This document shows positions 33,627-44,734 of a stretch of DNA of 64,000 nt, one piece after another. Position 1 is the stretch's first letter; every line of letters starts with the position of its first letter. The notes beneath the pieces were generated by a model, which saw only the letters and a list, made by a program, of their open reading frames with translations, was not told where the DNA came from and made no database searches. The position numbers were made by a program, and so were the translations under genes. This DNA is from Amyelois transitella (lineage: Eukaryota > Arthropoda > Insecta > Lepidoptera > Pyralidae), in contig NC_083518.1 of the NCBI RefSeq assembly GCF_032362555.1, positions 5,034,501 to 5,098,500 on the forward strand, given 5' to 3'.

Positions 33627-36006
33627 ATGTATACTGATATACCACAATTCACAAGATGTTGTTTTTGTGCTCCATTGAGAATAGGCCTCATGTCTTGGGG
33701 TTACATTAAGTTGGTAAGAATTTTTTCATTATTAGTGAATCATGAGTACCATTGTGTGTGTTAAACATAAAAAGATTATCGTTTTCAATGTTGATTGTAT
33801 GATGTTGTAATTTTTTTTGTACTTTTTATGTAGGAATTTCCTTTAATAGACATATGTTAAATTGATCGGAGATGAGCGGAAGTAAATACTCATAAGGTAC
33901 TATATCCTTAGACGCTCATAAAAATTCACTCGTAAAAGATTTACCTATAAAGACGGTTTACATCTTAAAAATATATTCCAGCTAGTTTCTGGGGAGGACA
34001 GGCATATAATCTTTATTCCTTAAGATGGTAGGGTCTACATCCAAAATGCATTTTACACCTATTACAGTATTACAGTACTTAAACTCTTATTATTTTACGC
34101 TAACGAAAAACTTTTTAAGGAAACTTCACATTAAGGCATTTTAATGTGTAGGTAACTTTAATTAAATCTGGGTCAAGTTTCCCTGAAAAGTTTGCGGAGG
34201 GCAAACGAGAGTCGCTTCTTGTAAAAACCTGACTTACTCAATTCAGGCTCGTCATAGGCACACCTCGGGGTCCTCTCCAGAGCGGCGAGGATACAACCAG
34301 GACTTACGCCAGGAGGATGTTGTTTTTTTAATGTTACTTACCTTGTTTACAGATACTGTCACTTGTATTATGGGGATTTGTCATCAATGGATTTGTAGAA
34401 ATAAGTGTCCGTTCTTTGTCGACCCCGGTGGGGCTCATACTATTTGTCATTGCACAAATAATTGATAATATATTTACAGTAATTCTAGTGGTGGCAGCTC
34501 ATAAGGTAGATAATAATTTTTCTTTGCTTATTAATATAAGTGCTTCTACTGATAATCTGATAAAAAACGAGCTCACTAACAATGTTGTGTATGCTGAAGC
34601 TCTCAATTAACTTTCTGTCGCATTGTCACGATCACTTTTATATTTTTGCAAACTTTTTGGCACTGTCAGTAATTTACTGCTACATGCTACTTATCAAGGT
34701 CAGAATTACTATGAAAAAAATACTTACTACAGAACGCGAGCTCAACAGCTGTAGCTCAATAGAGGGATCTCCTTAATTATTATAGGCCTAGCCGTATTTG
34801 GGTCCAATAGATATTTATAAGATGTCATTGTCAAAGTAACTAAAAATGGAGAAATAAACCATACACGCGAAGACCGACAACCGCGCGGACGGAGTTGCGG
34901 GCGGAAGCTAGTAAAAAATAAACCTAATGATTCTGTGCGTTCTAATAACAAGCTTTATTTTAAGTACTTGGTTTCTTAACCGTGCTTGTACCATTATAAG
35001 CATTTCTTTTTAATATTTATTCTTCTTCACACAAAATACCTATGTATTTTTTATTTTCAGAAACACGATAAGCTTTTCTATGTATACTTTATTTATTCTA
35101 TAGTCTTCTTGGTATTTCTTGTAATGATCTGTGGACTACATATAGTACAAATGTTTATGAGTGCAATGTCTTACCCTCATCCGTACGTTGTGCAAATTTT
35201 AATATTGGTCATCGCATCATCAATTACATTATTAAGTAAGTATATTGTTCAGGAAACTTTAAAATTACGAAGCTGTTTTTATTTTACAATATTTTAATTA
35301 CTTGCACCACTTTGCAACAACTACCAATACCAACCATAGAAATCTGGATATTATAATATTAAAAATAATGAAGATGAAGAGAGATCAAATTAAGGACGTC
35401 CTGGTAAAGGGTCAGGTCAAAAGTACCCGAAACCGCCGAGCCTGCATGAAGAGAGTTATGAATGTGGATGAAGCGAAGGAAATATGCAGAGATCGTGGCA
35501 AGTGGAAAGAGGTAGTCTCTGCCTACCCCTCCGGGAAAGAGGCGTGATTTTATGTATGTATGTATGTATGAAGAGAGAAAGAGACTTTGTAGTTTGCATG
35601 TACAAAGAAGAATGCAGGGATCGTGGCAAGTGGAGAGATGTGGTCTCCGCCCTCCGGGAAAGAGGCCTTAGGCCACGTTGAGCAGAATGATATAATGATA
35701 TAACTGAGATTCATATAGAGACAGGTTGCTAGCCCATCGCCTAAAAGAGTAACTGAAGTTTAGAAGGTTTTCCATTGATTGACTTTTACACGCCAATATA
35801 AACACTAAATAGGATTCATGTTTTCAGTGGAGCAAGTATATATAATTCTGCTAGTCCGGTCCGAGTTGTACAAGTTACGAGACCGCACGAATATCCAGTT
35901 CAGCAACCATGCAGGAGAAGCCGAGTGCAGCGCGTATGTGGAGAAAAAACATTCAACGACTTCAGACGACCCCACCCTGTCGACTATATGTTATGAAAAC
36001 CAATAA
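33627..36006 (+). CDS. Four-TM LAPTM-like protein, gene A, complete
   Basis: Exons 33627-33713, 34353-34505, 35061-35235, 35828-36006; phases 0/0/1; 197 aa. The N-terminus is MYTDIPQFTRCCFC with Cys11, Cys12 and Cys14, then PLRIG and WGYIKL into TM1. Exon 2 has TM1 and TM2 and ends VVAAHK. Exon 3 begins KHDKLFYVY and carries TM3. Exon 4 starts in TM4, then LLVRSELYKLRD and a polar tail with an NHAGEAEC segment and many Ser/Thr. The third-exon hydrophobic stretch is longer than in the paralogues. A canonical AATAAA (36002-36007) overlaps the TAA stop. Intron 1 holds an R3 repeat and intron 3 holds LINE and R2 fragments. Function is probably endosomal/lysosomal membrane, from the LAPTM-like pattern only. 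Confidence 0.87.
34185..34318 (+). repeat. R3 repeat in gene A intron 1
   Basis: Has GAGAGTCGCTTCTTGTAAAA, CAATTCAGGCTCG, CCTCTCCAGAGCGGCGAGGA and GACTTACGCCAGGAGG in order. Confidence 0.75.
35374..35663 (+). mobile_element. Two tandem LINE 3' fragments in gene A intron 3
   Basis: The first (35374-35570) retains an open frame for IKDVLVKGQVKSTRNR and [12 protein letters not shown] and ends in a (TATG)n tail. The second (about 35571-35663) is a shorter decayed piece with GGATCGTGGCAAGTGG. A minus-orientation R2 fragment follows (35663-35765). Confidence 0.85.
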
Positions 36007-36744
36007 ATATTTTATGTACGCCCACCAATTTTCTTTATTTGAAATTGTCTGATTTTTATTATAATACCTTGGTCTGTGATACCTACATACATACATAGGT
36101 ACAGTCAACAAAACAACTAAGTTAGGATTGTGGTACATATGTTGAAAACCTAAGATGTTTAAAAGATATTACCAGTAAGTAGCTATATTTTTCTAAGTTC
36201 ATTGTTATACTGTAATAACTTAGTAATTAGTAATGTAATGTAAGCATAGGCATAATGACGAAAATAATAAAATTTAATCTAAGTAACAGGGCCATTACAG
36301 GGCCATTTTTCATTCTTTACATCAAAATATAATACCTCATGATGATTATTCTGGCGTTTTTGTTTTCAAAATAGTAGTTTAATTTCTAAATTAGAATTAT
36401 ATTCCTGAGATATAGACTGATATAGAGTGCCAAAGCGGCAACGTTTTGCGACCAGTTACGATTGACGATGTCGTCGGCTTATAACCTATAATAACTTACC
36501 TCGTAGCTTTGTGTGGTCACAAGGTCACCTAAAAATGACAAGTATGGTTATGCGTAGTACACGAATTTCAACAAAGTGTTGGGATTGGGAGCAACTAGTT
36601 CACGTCTTATCTTCTCTCTCTCTCGTAAGTAGGCATAAATAAGCCTTATTAAAGTTCTTGAATCGGGCCTTCAAGTTCAAAGAAAAAGTAAGGTATCAGT
36701 GTATATAGTAAATAATATAAACAGTGGTAAATTTTGATGTTTTT
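36007..36744. other. Gene A to B spacer, left part
   Basis: AT-rich, with no exon or recognised repeat seen. A second AATAAA near 36266 could serve gene A. Confidence 0.5.
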
Positions 36745-36785
36745 TTACTCGGAGACGGGAGTACAATAACTGAGATACGTATTGA

Positions 36786-37078
36786 CAGAGTCACGTGATG
36801 ACAGGTCACGTGATGACAGGTCACGTGATGACAGGTCACATGATGACAAGTCACCTGATGACAGGTCATACGATGACTGACTAATGGATAACAGAGTAAC
36901 GTGTTGACAAAGTAACGAGATGACTGAGTTACGTGATGACAGATTCACGTGATGACAGAGTTACGTGATGACAAATTCACGTGATCACTTGTCACTGTTT
37001 CTTGTGTGGACAAGTCACCTGATGGCTGACTGTGTCTCGAGAGGACAGGTCACGTGATGACTGACTGGGTCATGTGAG
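36786..37078. repeat. E-box minisatellite (15-16 bp unit, TCACGTGATGACAGG)
   Basis: A tandem array between genes A and B. The first five to six units have a 15-bp period (TCACGTGA exact at 36791, 36806 and 36821). Later units vary and have a 16-bp period (TCACGTGA at 36945, 36977 and 37050, plus TTACGTGA, TCACATGA and TCACCTGA variants). The palindrome TCACGTGA is a bHLH-Zip E-box core. A minus-strand open frame through it gives only a repeated Ser-Arg-Asp-Leu peptide and is not a gene. Confidence 0.85.
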
Positions 37079-37108
37079 TTGAGAGAGCACCCGTAACATA
37101 CAATTAAC

Positions 37109-37208
37109 TATGAAAAAAGTAGTATGTGGAAAGGAAGCATAGGAGGTCTGTAGGATCGTAGCAAATGGAAATCCATAGTCTCTGCCTACCCCAATGGGAA
37201 GCAGATGT
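37109..37208 (+). mobile_element. Degenerate LINE 3' fragment
   Basis: Weak but ordered matches to the LINE 3' end: GTAGGATCGTAGCAAATGG, AGTCTCTGCCTACCCC, GGGAAGCAGATG. Confidence 0.6.
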
Positions 37209-37814
37209 TATGGATATTTTTGGAATGGAATGAGAATGATAATGCTTGACAGACAACGTACAATAGCAGTTAAGTATTATATACAAGCCAGAATTTGGAA
37301 TGTTTAAATGTATGTTTGTAAGTTTACGAAGGATATGTCGAAATTCTCTTTAGTAGTAGTAGTAGTTTAGTTAAGTTTTACTAAGTTCTTTTTAACTAGC
37401 GATGATGATATTCTGCTTTTTCACACGAATATGAATAGATACGGTACAGACGATATATCGTGACGTTGAGTCACAAAAAGAAATAGGTAGTGGAAATACT
37501 GATGTGATTCCCAACTTGTAACCGGGATTTCATGTACTTAAACAAATAAATATTATTATCACTTACATGTTGACCATGTATAAAAAATGATTCGAGCGAA
37601 ATTCCAACAATCCGTTATCTTTCTGTTTAATAAACATATCATGGTCAATATAGACATTAAATAAAATCTGCATATATGCCACATGTGAGCGATAAAATAA
37701 TTTGTTTTCATATAAATATACGTGCACAATTATTTATTACAGTTAGTTATTAAACGATTCATCCCACGCGTACTTTTTTAAACTAAGAGTTAGTTAATTT
37801 ATAAATATAAAAAT

Positions 37815-39572
37815 ATGTATGTCGACTTACCTAAAATAACACGATGTTGTTTTTGTGTCCCCTTAAGACATGGACTACAAATTTGGGGATATTTGAAAGT
37901 GGTAAGTTTTACTGTAATTAATGTTTTTAATTAAAATCATCATGGGCCTAGCTAGATACGGGACAATTATTGGCAAACTTACTTTATGAAAAACTTGGGC
38001 AGTAATATAGCTATTATATTTGAATTCCTAAAAATTCTTAAGTAATTACAATTGTTAATGTCATACCACCCATATTACTTAATTAAAACATACTTAATAA
38101 TTTGTTTGTTAATATTTAGATACTTAATTTGATGATTTAGAAACAAATAAATATATTCTCAATTACAGATAACAGAAGCAATACTTTTATTTTATGTACT
38201 AGTGAACGCATGGGAGTTCCTTACAAGAAACTTCTATCTAACCATCTCTTTGACGGTGTTATTAGTAGACCTCAGTTTCAGTATAGTACTTGTAATAGCA
38301 ACTCATAAGGTATGTAATGCTCTAACAAATACTTATACACTTTCTAACAACGATATTATAATATCATTCGTAAGATAATACAAAGTTAGGATAAGTAATT
38401 TATCTAAAATTTTAAGTTTAAGTTTTCATTGTGCCGAAGAGGTCTGTCAATCTCTTAGAACAACACGGGTTTCTAGTAAATTAATTAATCTTAATTGTTA
38501 CCCTGCTCACCTATTTCGTATACTTATTATTTTGTTCAATTCTGAAACGTAAATCTGCCGGAGGCGCGTGCCATTAATAAAATCTGCTTTTCTTATTAGA
38601 ATTTTATAAATAATGAACTTGTTTGTTTCAGAAACACGAAAGACTATTCAAATTCTATTACATATACACTAAGGTCATAATGGGGATGATGTTATGCTGT
38701 TTTATTATAGATTTAGTGTTTACCGCCCTATTTTTGTACACTAATGGAACGTATGCTGTTCTCTTCTTAGATGTCGCTGTAACTAATTTTGTGGCGACGT
38801 TTGGTATATTATGTGAGTACATTGTACAATTATGGCTTTAGAGTTTAAAGTTGACTACAAGGACAAGAATTCCTAGTTATCTAACCAAGTAGTTTGGAAA
38901 AATATATTGAAATTGCATATTTATTAATAGCGACACTATGTCATATAAAATTTTTGTCTTGTTCATATCATCAACATTGGTCATTCGCTCAAGCATGCAC
39001 AACTCAAGCATGTACCGAAGATGCTGATAAATGACAAAGCGAAAGTTTTATGGCTTGCCTTTTTTAGAATATACCAAAAGATAGTTGAGAAATTTCCAAT
39101 TCTATAGGTACTAGTGGTAAGTGTACTTTCGGGGACCTCTAAGAATTTCACAGGAAGGGGCAATAGATACTTTGTAGGATTTATTTGGATCTTAAGCCTA
39201 CATTTTATACTGATATCTACAAACCTTTATCCCGAAAAAAAAGTTATAATAGGTACTGTCACTTGCTATGATCCCTTCTTTTGTTCATCCAAATTCAATT
39301 ATCTTTTCATAAAAGCTTAACGGGTAAGTATATCTTTGACTTGACCTTTTGATTTATAGACATTTTTAAGAACCGCCTTACACTATACTTGTTTACCTAT
39401 AATATTATTGCCATCACTTGAAAATCGACTTTTATTTACAGTATTACAAGCATACATAACTTTGTTGGTGCGATCCGAGCTGGTCAAACTACAAGACAAG
39501 TCCAACATTCAGTTCTTCAACCACACCTGCCATCCTGAAGAACCATGCACTGCTGTCATCAACATAACATAG
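37815..39572 (+). CDS. Four-TM LAPTM-like protein, gene B, complete
   Basis: Exons 37815-37901, 38169-38309, 38632-38812, 39442-39572; phases 0/0/1; 179 aa. The N-terminus is MYVDLPKITRCCFC with Cys at 11, 12 and 14, followed by PLRHG and WGYLKV. Exon 2 ends VIATHK and exon 3 begins KHERLFKFYY; both borders match gene A. Exon 4 has ITLLVRSELVKLQDKSNIQF, close to gene A's LLVRSELYKLRDRTNIQF, then NHTCHPEEPC with two Cys. Genes A and B are the closest pair and look like a recent tandem duplicate. The intron positions are identical but intron lengths differ. Subcellular role inferred, as for the other members. Confidence 0.87.
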
Positions 39573-40460
39573 TCTGCCCTTTCAAAGACATGCCCCCTTA
39601 CTCACGAACGGATCGAATCATGTCTTTAAGGTTAACCGTAGAGTAAAAAAGATAAAACATACCTATTTTATCAACGCTCGTGAATCGACCCTTTGTTCCA
39701 TTTTTAAATACCTACTACTAAATATTTTGAAAAGTGGATGAAATGAACATTGAACACTACAATTTATTTAATAACAAAATCATAACTGTTGTCAGCCCAC
39801 TAACAACCTGTCGTGTCACAGCTTACCTATTAAGTACTTAATAACAAAGATGATTACAAACTAAAATTATGTTTACAAATTGTACAGTCCCTGAATAGCA
39901 TCAACATGAGTGTGCCCAGAAGCCTGGCAGCATTGCTATTTTGAATATTACTGGCAAATTGTTAATCATTCCCAATATTGTTTAATGTCAAATGTTCAAA
40001 TCCCAATCTTTTGTTTCTGGGAAATAAATTAAAGTTTCGTTGTACATGTATGATCTCATGTAATAAAATACTAAATAATAGAAATACCTTATACTATACA
40101 TATAAGTATATTTTTTATAAGTTTTCTCGCTCCAACAGAGGAATAGGTATGTTCCATAAAATACATACGTAAGTACAAGTACAAGTGTACAAAAAAAGGA
40201 AGACTTAAAATAAATGTGCTGTGTGGTTCCCGGCACCAATATAAAAAAGAATAGGACCATTCCATCTCGTTCCCATGGATGTCGTAAAAGGCGACTAAGG
40301 GATAGGCTTATAAACTTGGGATTCTTCTTTTAGGCGATGGGCTAGCAACCTGTCACTATTTGAATCTTAATTCTATCTTAAAGCCAAATAGCTGAACGTG
40401 GCCTATCAGTCTTTTCAAGACTCTTGGCTCTGTCTAGCCTGCAACGGATATGGACGTGAC

Positions 40461-40494
<34 letters not shown>

Positions 40495-41350
40495 ATCAAA
40501 AATTCGTCGTTACATTTATTTCCCTTTTTCATTCTTATATGCTTAAGTTATCTATACTATATCTACTAATCTCAATTTTACTGCTTTATTTTTTGTCATT
40601 TCATTTTTCAGTATTGAGGTAGGTATCACCAAACTTTTATCTTTTTAGGCTGGTAAAGAATTATATACTTTTTGTCTAATTATCATGCTGTTCCAGAAAT
40701 ACAGATAATTTATTTATAATGTAGGTATTTACTTATAAGATCATGTCCGCAGATCCGCCTGTGTATATATTTTCTTTTGCCATGTTCATTTCAGATAAAT
40801 TTTCTTTCTTAGCGCTCCCCTAGGTACTTCTAATTTGAACTTACTACGGCCAGCATGTCTGCATATGCACAGAACCAATTTTTTTAAGTTTTTTTTTAAA
40901 TATAAATTTCGCATAAATTACAATTTTTTTTTAATTTAGAAAACTGTCCCCCACTCAGAACGTACCTACCTATTGTCATTTGTTAGAAATTTACAAATGA
41001 AGGAAAACCTTCCAACTCTTTTAACAACAATATTGTTTATAAACCATACTTCCTAGTCTCTTTTCAACTTAGTAACATCCCATGAGATATAAATACAAAC
41101 CAGATATATTGGTAAATAAAAAACAAGGTTCAATACCAATGGGTCTACATAGACAGCACTAAAACAAACGCTTCATCCAAAAGCATCAATGTATTGTGTA
41201 AAAGCCATAAAATCGCCAGACCAGCGAACCCAAGAAAAGGCAGGAAGCAACCTATTTAAACTAAGGCGGCAATTTTAGTTTGTAACTATAATCTTGGTAG
41301 TCAGACCTCTGATTTGATGTGGAGTGTCCTTTGTAAGGAACATTATAAAA
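39573..41350. other. Gene B to C spacer
   Basis: AT-rich, with no exon seen. It holds an R2 copy at 40217-40492. Confidence 0.5.
40217..40492 (+). repeat. R2 repeat, full-looking copy with (TATG)n tail
   Basis: Runs from TGTGTGGTTCCCGGCACC through CCCATGGATGTCGTAAAAGG, GGCGATGGGCTAGCAACCTG and GAACGTGGCC to a GACGTGACTATATG end with about seven TATG units. Confidence 0.85.
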
Positions 41351-43184
41351 ATGATAAAAATGTGCAAAACTACGTGTCCGAGATTCCCAATAGTGAGAAA
41401 GTGTTGTTTTTGCGTGCCCATTAGAAAAGGAGTTACTATATTTGGATATGTTAATTTAGTAAGTTTTCTTAAAAAATACATATCTTATCAAAATTCACAA
41501 CATACAAGATAGACACAGCCAAAAGTCGGCATTCAAAAACCGCGTTCAGCTGAATAATTTATAATGGAATATACATTCAGAGATCATGAAAGTGACAGGT
41601 TGCTAGCCTATCGCATCGCCTGAAAGAAAATTCCAATAACATAAACCCTTTTTCTTAATAACGTATCTATATCATTTTATTTTTTTTTAACTGTAAGGCC
41701 CACAACTATAGAGTTATATTTGCATACATTACCAACAAAAATTGCATATACTATTTACATTACAGACTCAAAGTTTGTAGCTTAGTGTTACATTTTTTGG
41801 CAGATACTATCACTCCTGTCGTTCCCGCTGCTCGTGTTCCTGCTGGTGGAGCAGATGACCACGGGCAAGGCTGTAGAGCACACGGAGGACATGGACCCCC
41901 TGGTGCACCTGCCGCTGACCATCGCCTTCGTGCTGGTTGACGTCCTCATGACGATTATACTGCTTATTGGAGCTCATCGGGTAATCATACATATCCTTCG
42001 TCTTTATAACTAACGGGGTGGACAGAGCTAAGAGTTAGAAGACTCGAAAGCCACCTAGCCCTATAATCAGGATTTAACGTATAAACCTATAGTAACGTCT
42101 TTATCAATGTTTTTGAAAAGACTTAAAAGCACGTTCTGCGGATGGACTAAATGACAAATTGTTTATCTTAATTAAGTACGTATTAAATATTAAACATGCT
42201 TAATTTTATTTCGTATTCTAATGACAGTTTGCTTGTTTGTTTCGTCTAATCACTTGACCTCATTTCATCTTGTGTAATAATTCGATAGATATATGTACCT
42301 ATTTGGTTGCAACTTATAACTACTTACCTATAACTTAATTCTTGCTGCCAGATGTAAAAAATCTTGCTAATGTGGCAGTTTTAAAGTTCCACTTCATAAC
42401 AACATAGGTATTTATTTAGGCTCTAACTATGTGCATCATATAGTTTTGATATTTTAAAGTTAGTAATGGAAACTAATACGTAGAAAGCCATTATCCAAGC
42501 ATCTGAGTTAGTGACATCAAAAAGGTTTGATCATGGTTACATATTCAATTGCCTAAATGTACAGGTTTCCTCATTATATTTTGTTTTGCCGTAAGAGTAT
42601 CGATTAGCAATCAAACTAATGTAACATACCTCAAAAAGAAACATTGGTAAGTATTGGCCGTATCTCATGCCAAAAAGTTTTTTCTCCAGAAACAACAAAT
42701 CCTGCTGAAGATATACTTCTTCTTCGGCGTGGGATTCCAGCTAATCACGTTGTGCGTGGACCTCTTTTACTTCGACTACAGAGAATACATCGAGAACACA
42801 TTTTACTTCTTTTTCTTAGGTAATTTATCTGTAATTGATACTTCTCCTTCCTACTTCCCATTTTAGGAACCTATGTTTATAAAACTGAATAATTCGTTTG
42901 AACTAATTGCTAGATGGATACAGCATAGAGCGTTGCAAAGCCTATAAAATTTTCCAAAACCGGAAAAAGCTCTTAGGTAAATATTTTAAGACGGATACGA
43001 CAATTTTTCTAAACAGTATATATCTTGCGCTGATTTGTTAGTAAAACAAAAATAAAAACAATGTATATTTTTTCCAGGTTTGAATGTATACCTCCTATTC
43101 CTGGTATTCAACACAATCCACCTGATCGAGGAGACCAATGAAGTCCAATACATCGCCTACCGGGATACGCAGACGGGACCATGA
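41351..43184 (+). CDS. Four-TM LAPTM-like protein, gene C, complete
   Basis: Exons 41351-41458, 41804-41980, 42690-42819, 43078-43184; phases 0/0/1; 173 aa from the first ATG, or 170 aa from the in-frame ATG at 41360. The signature is KCCFC (Cys18, 19 and 21 from the first ATG), then PIRKG and FGYVNL. Exon 2 is noticeably GC-richer than its neighbours and has an acidic loop (EHTEDMDP), ending LIGAHR. Exon 3 begins KQQILLKIYFF. Exon 4 is TM4 then HLIEETNEVQYIAYRD, with a QYIAY tail. AATAAA is at 43345-43350. Intron 1 has a decayed R2 copy (about 41513-41640). Confidence 0.86.
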
Positions 43185-44734
43185 AACCAGCAGCCTACTG
43201 TCTACCTCTGGCATTTACGAGTACACTTATATTCAATCTTAGAAGCACCACGGCCATATTGACTTTGCTCTGTGGGTTCTATGCTGACGTCATTTCTCTT
43301 TAGAAACAGCTTATATCTACTTAAGAAAAAAACACAAGCCTTTCAATAAACTTTATACATTGTATACTCCCTATTAACCGTTGCGTTGTACCCAGAAGCC
43401 TGATATTTGAGCAAAAAAGTCATCAGGTCACGGGATACCTCGGGCAACTTTTTAGAAATATCTAATATTATTTATTACATTATTAAGTGGTATATAGTAC
43501 ATATGTAAAAATCCCAAGCTAGAGTTATCTTATGAAATACTTAATGTAAATAAGATTTATCTAATGAAACCTCATAATTAGATTAAGAATTAAATAATAC
43601 TTAGATAAAATAATTTGAGTTGTTAATTTGTAAACTGGATACATTTTATTTTGTAATCGTGACTACAACCTCTGGAAATTTATTATTTTTGCGGATATGA
43701 ATTTGCAAAGACAAAAGTTGATAAAATCTACAAAATTATGATTAGTAACAAATCAAATTTAAACATATCTTTGTAAAAGAATAATAAATGTACTGGTCAA
43801 GTTTAGGTACTCGTTTTACGTGCGTGTTTATATTTAATAATAACATTTTGGTAATAATTCTGTAGAAAAAATGTTTAAATTACCGGTTGGTCAAATTATA
43901 ATGGTTATCTACCTCTTTATATAATAGAAAATCAAAACCTTTTCAAATCCATATTTATAAAAATAGAGCCAGAGTGATCAAATAACTAAGTTAAAATTTG
44001 GAATGATTTTTCAAAATTCTCACAAGAACGCTAAACGGAAAATTGTGCGTACGAAGTCGTAGCCTAAGTAAGTTAATCTTAAATACTAAGATGATGTTCC
44101 AGATATTGGACACTATTATCGACAACTCTTAAATACTTCCCAGTTTCTCACGGCTGATGCTATAATCTAAGTTTACGTATTATCATTTCTTGTCAGAAAG
44201 ATGGAATTTTTGGAGTTGCTACGACTGTGTCAATTAAGAATTGGGTATGTATTAAAATAAGAGATAAATTATTTATTACTCAAAACATATTATTTTTAAA
44301 ACACTAAGGTATAACTGTGCCATACGTCAAAGCACAAAAACAATATAAGTCATGTCATGAGCAAGTAGCTAAGATACATAAGCTAAACTGTTGGATCCAT
44401 AAAGTAGTAGGTATGCGTTCAATAATGTTAAGATTTCAGCATAAGTAGTTATATCAGTGATAAGATAATAAATTAAAATACAGTTAGTTACACGCACTCT
44501 TGAGACAATAAAATACACTACTGTCTCCTGGACCGTGAACATGACCTCTAGTTATAAGATAATCACTACAGAAATATCACGCGTACAATAAACGCAATTG
44601 AAGTAAATGAGTTTTAACAGCTCTATGTAGATGACGTCAAAGTTTGCTCTGTGCAACTGGGTGGAACCGAGGAAGCCAGGCCAGCAGCTCTTCAGTGAGA
44701 ATACCGCCGCGAAGGGAAGCGTACGGCTCGCGAC
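43185..44734. other. Gene C to D spacer
   Basis: AT-rich, with no further exon seen. The last about 100 bp before 44735 is GC-richer and probably holds the gene D 5' UTR. Confidence 0.5.

Noticed and set aside
36745-36948. Reading frame with repeated Ser-Arg-Asp-Leu units, or a CRISPR-like array
   Set aside because: It is only the translation of the 15-bp tandem minisatellite. There are no spacers, and this is a eukaryotic genome.
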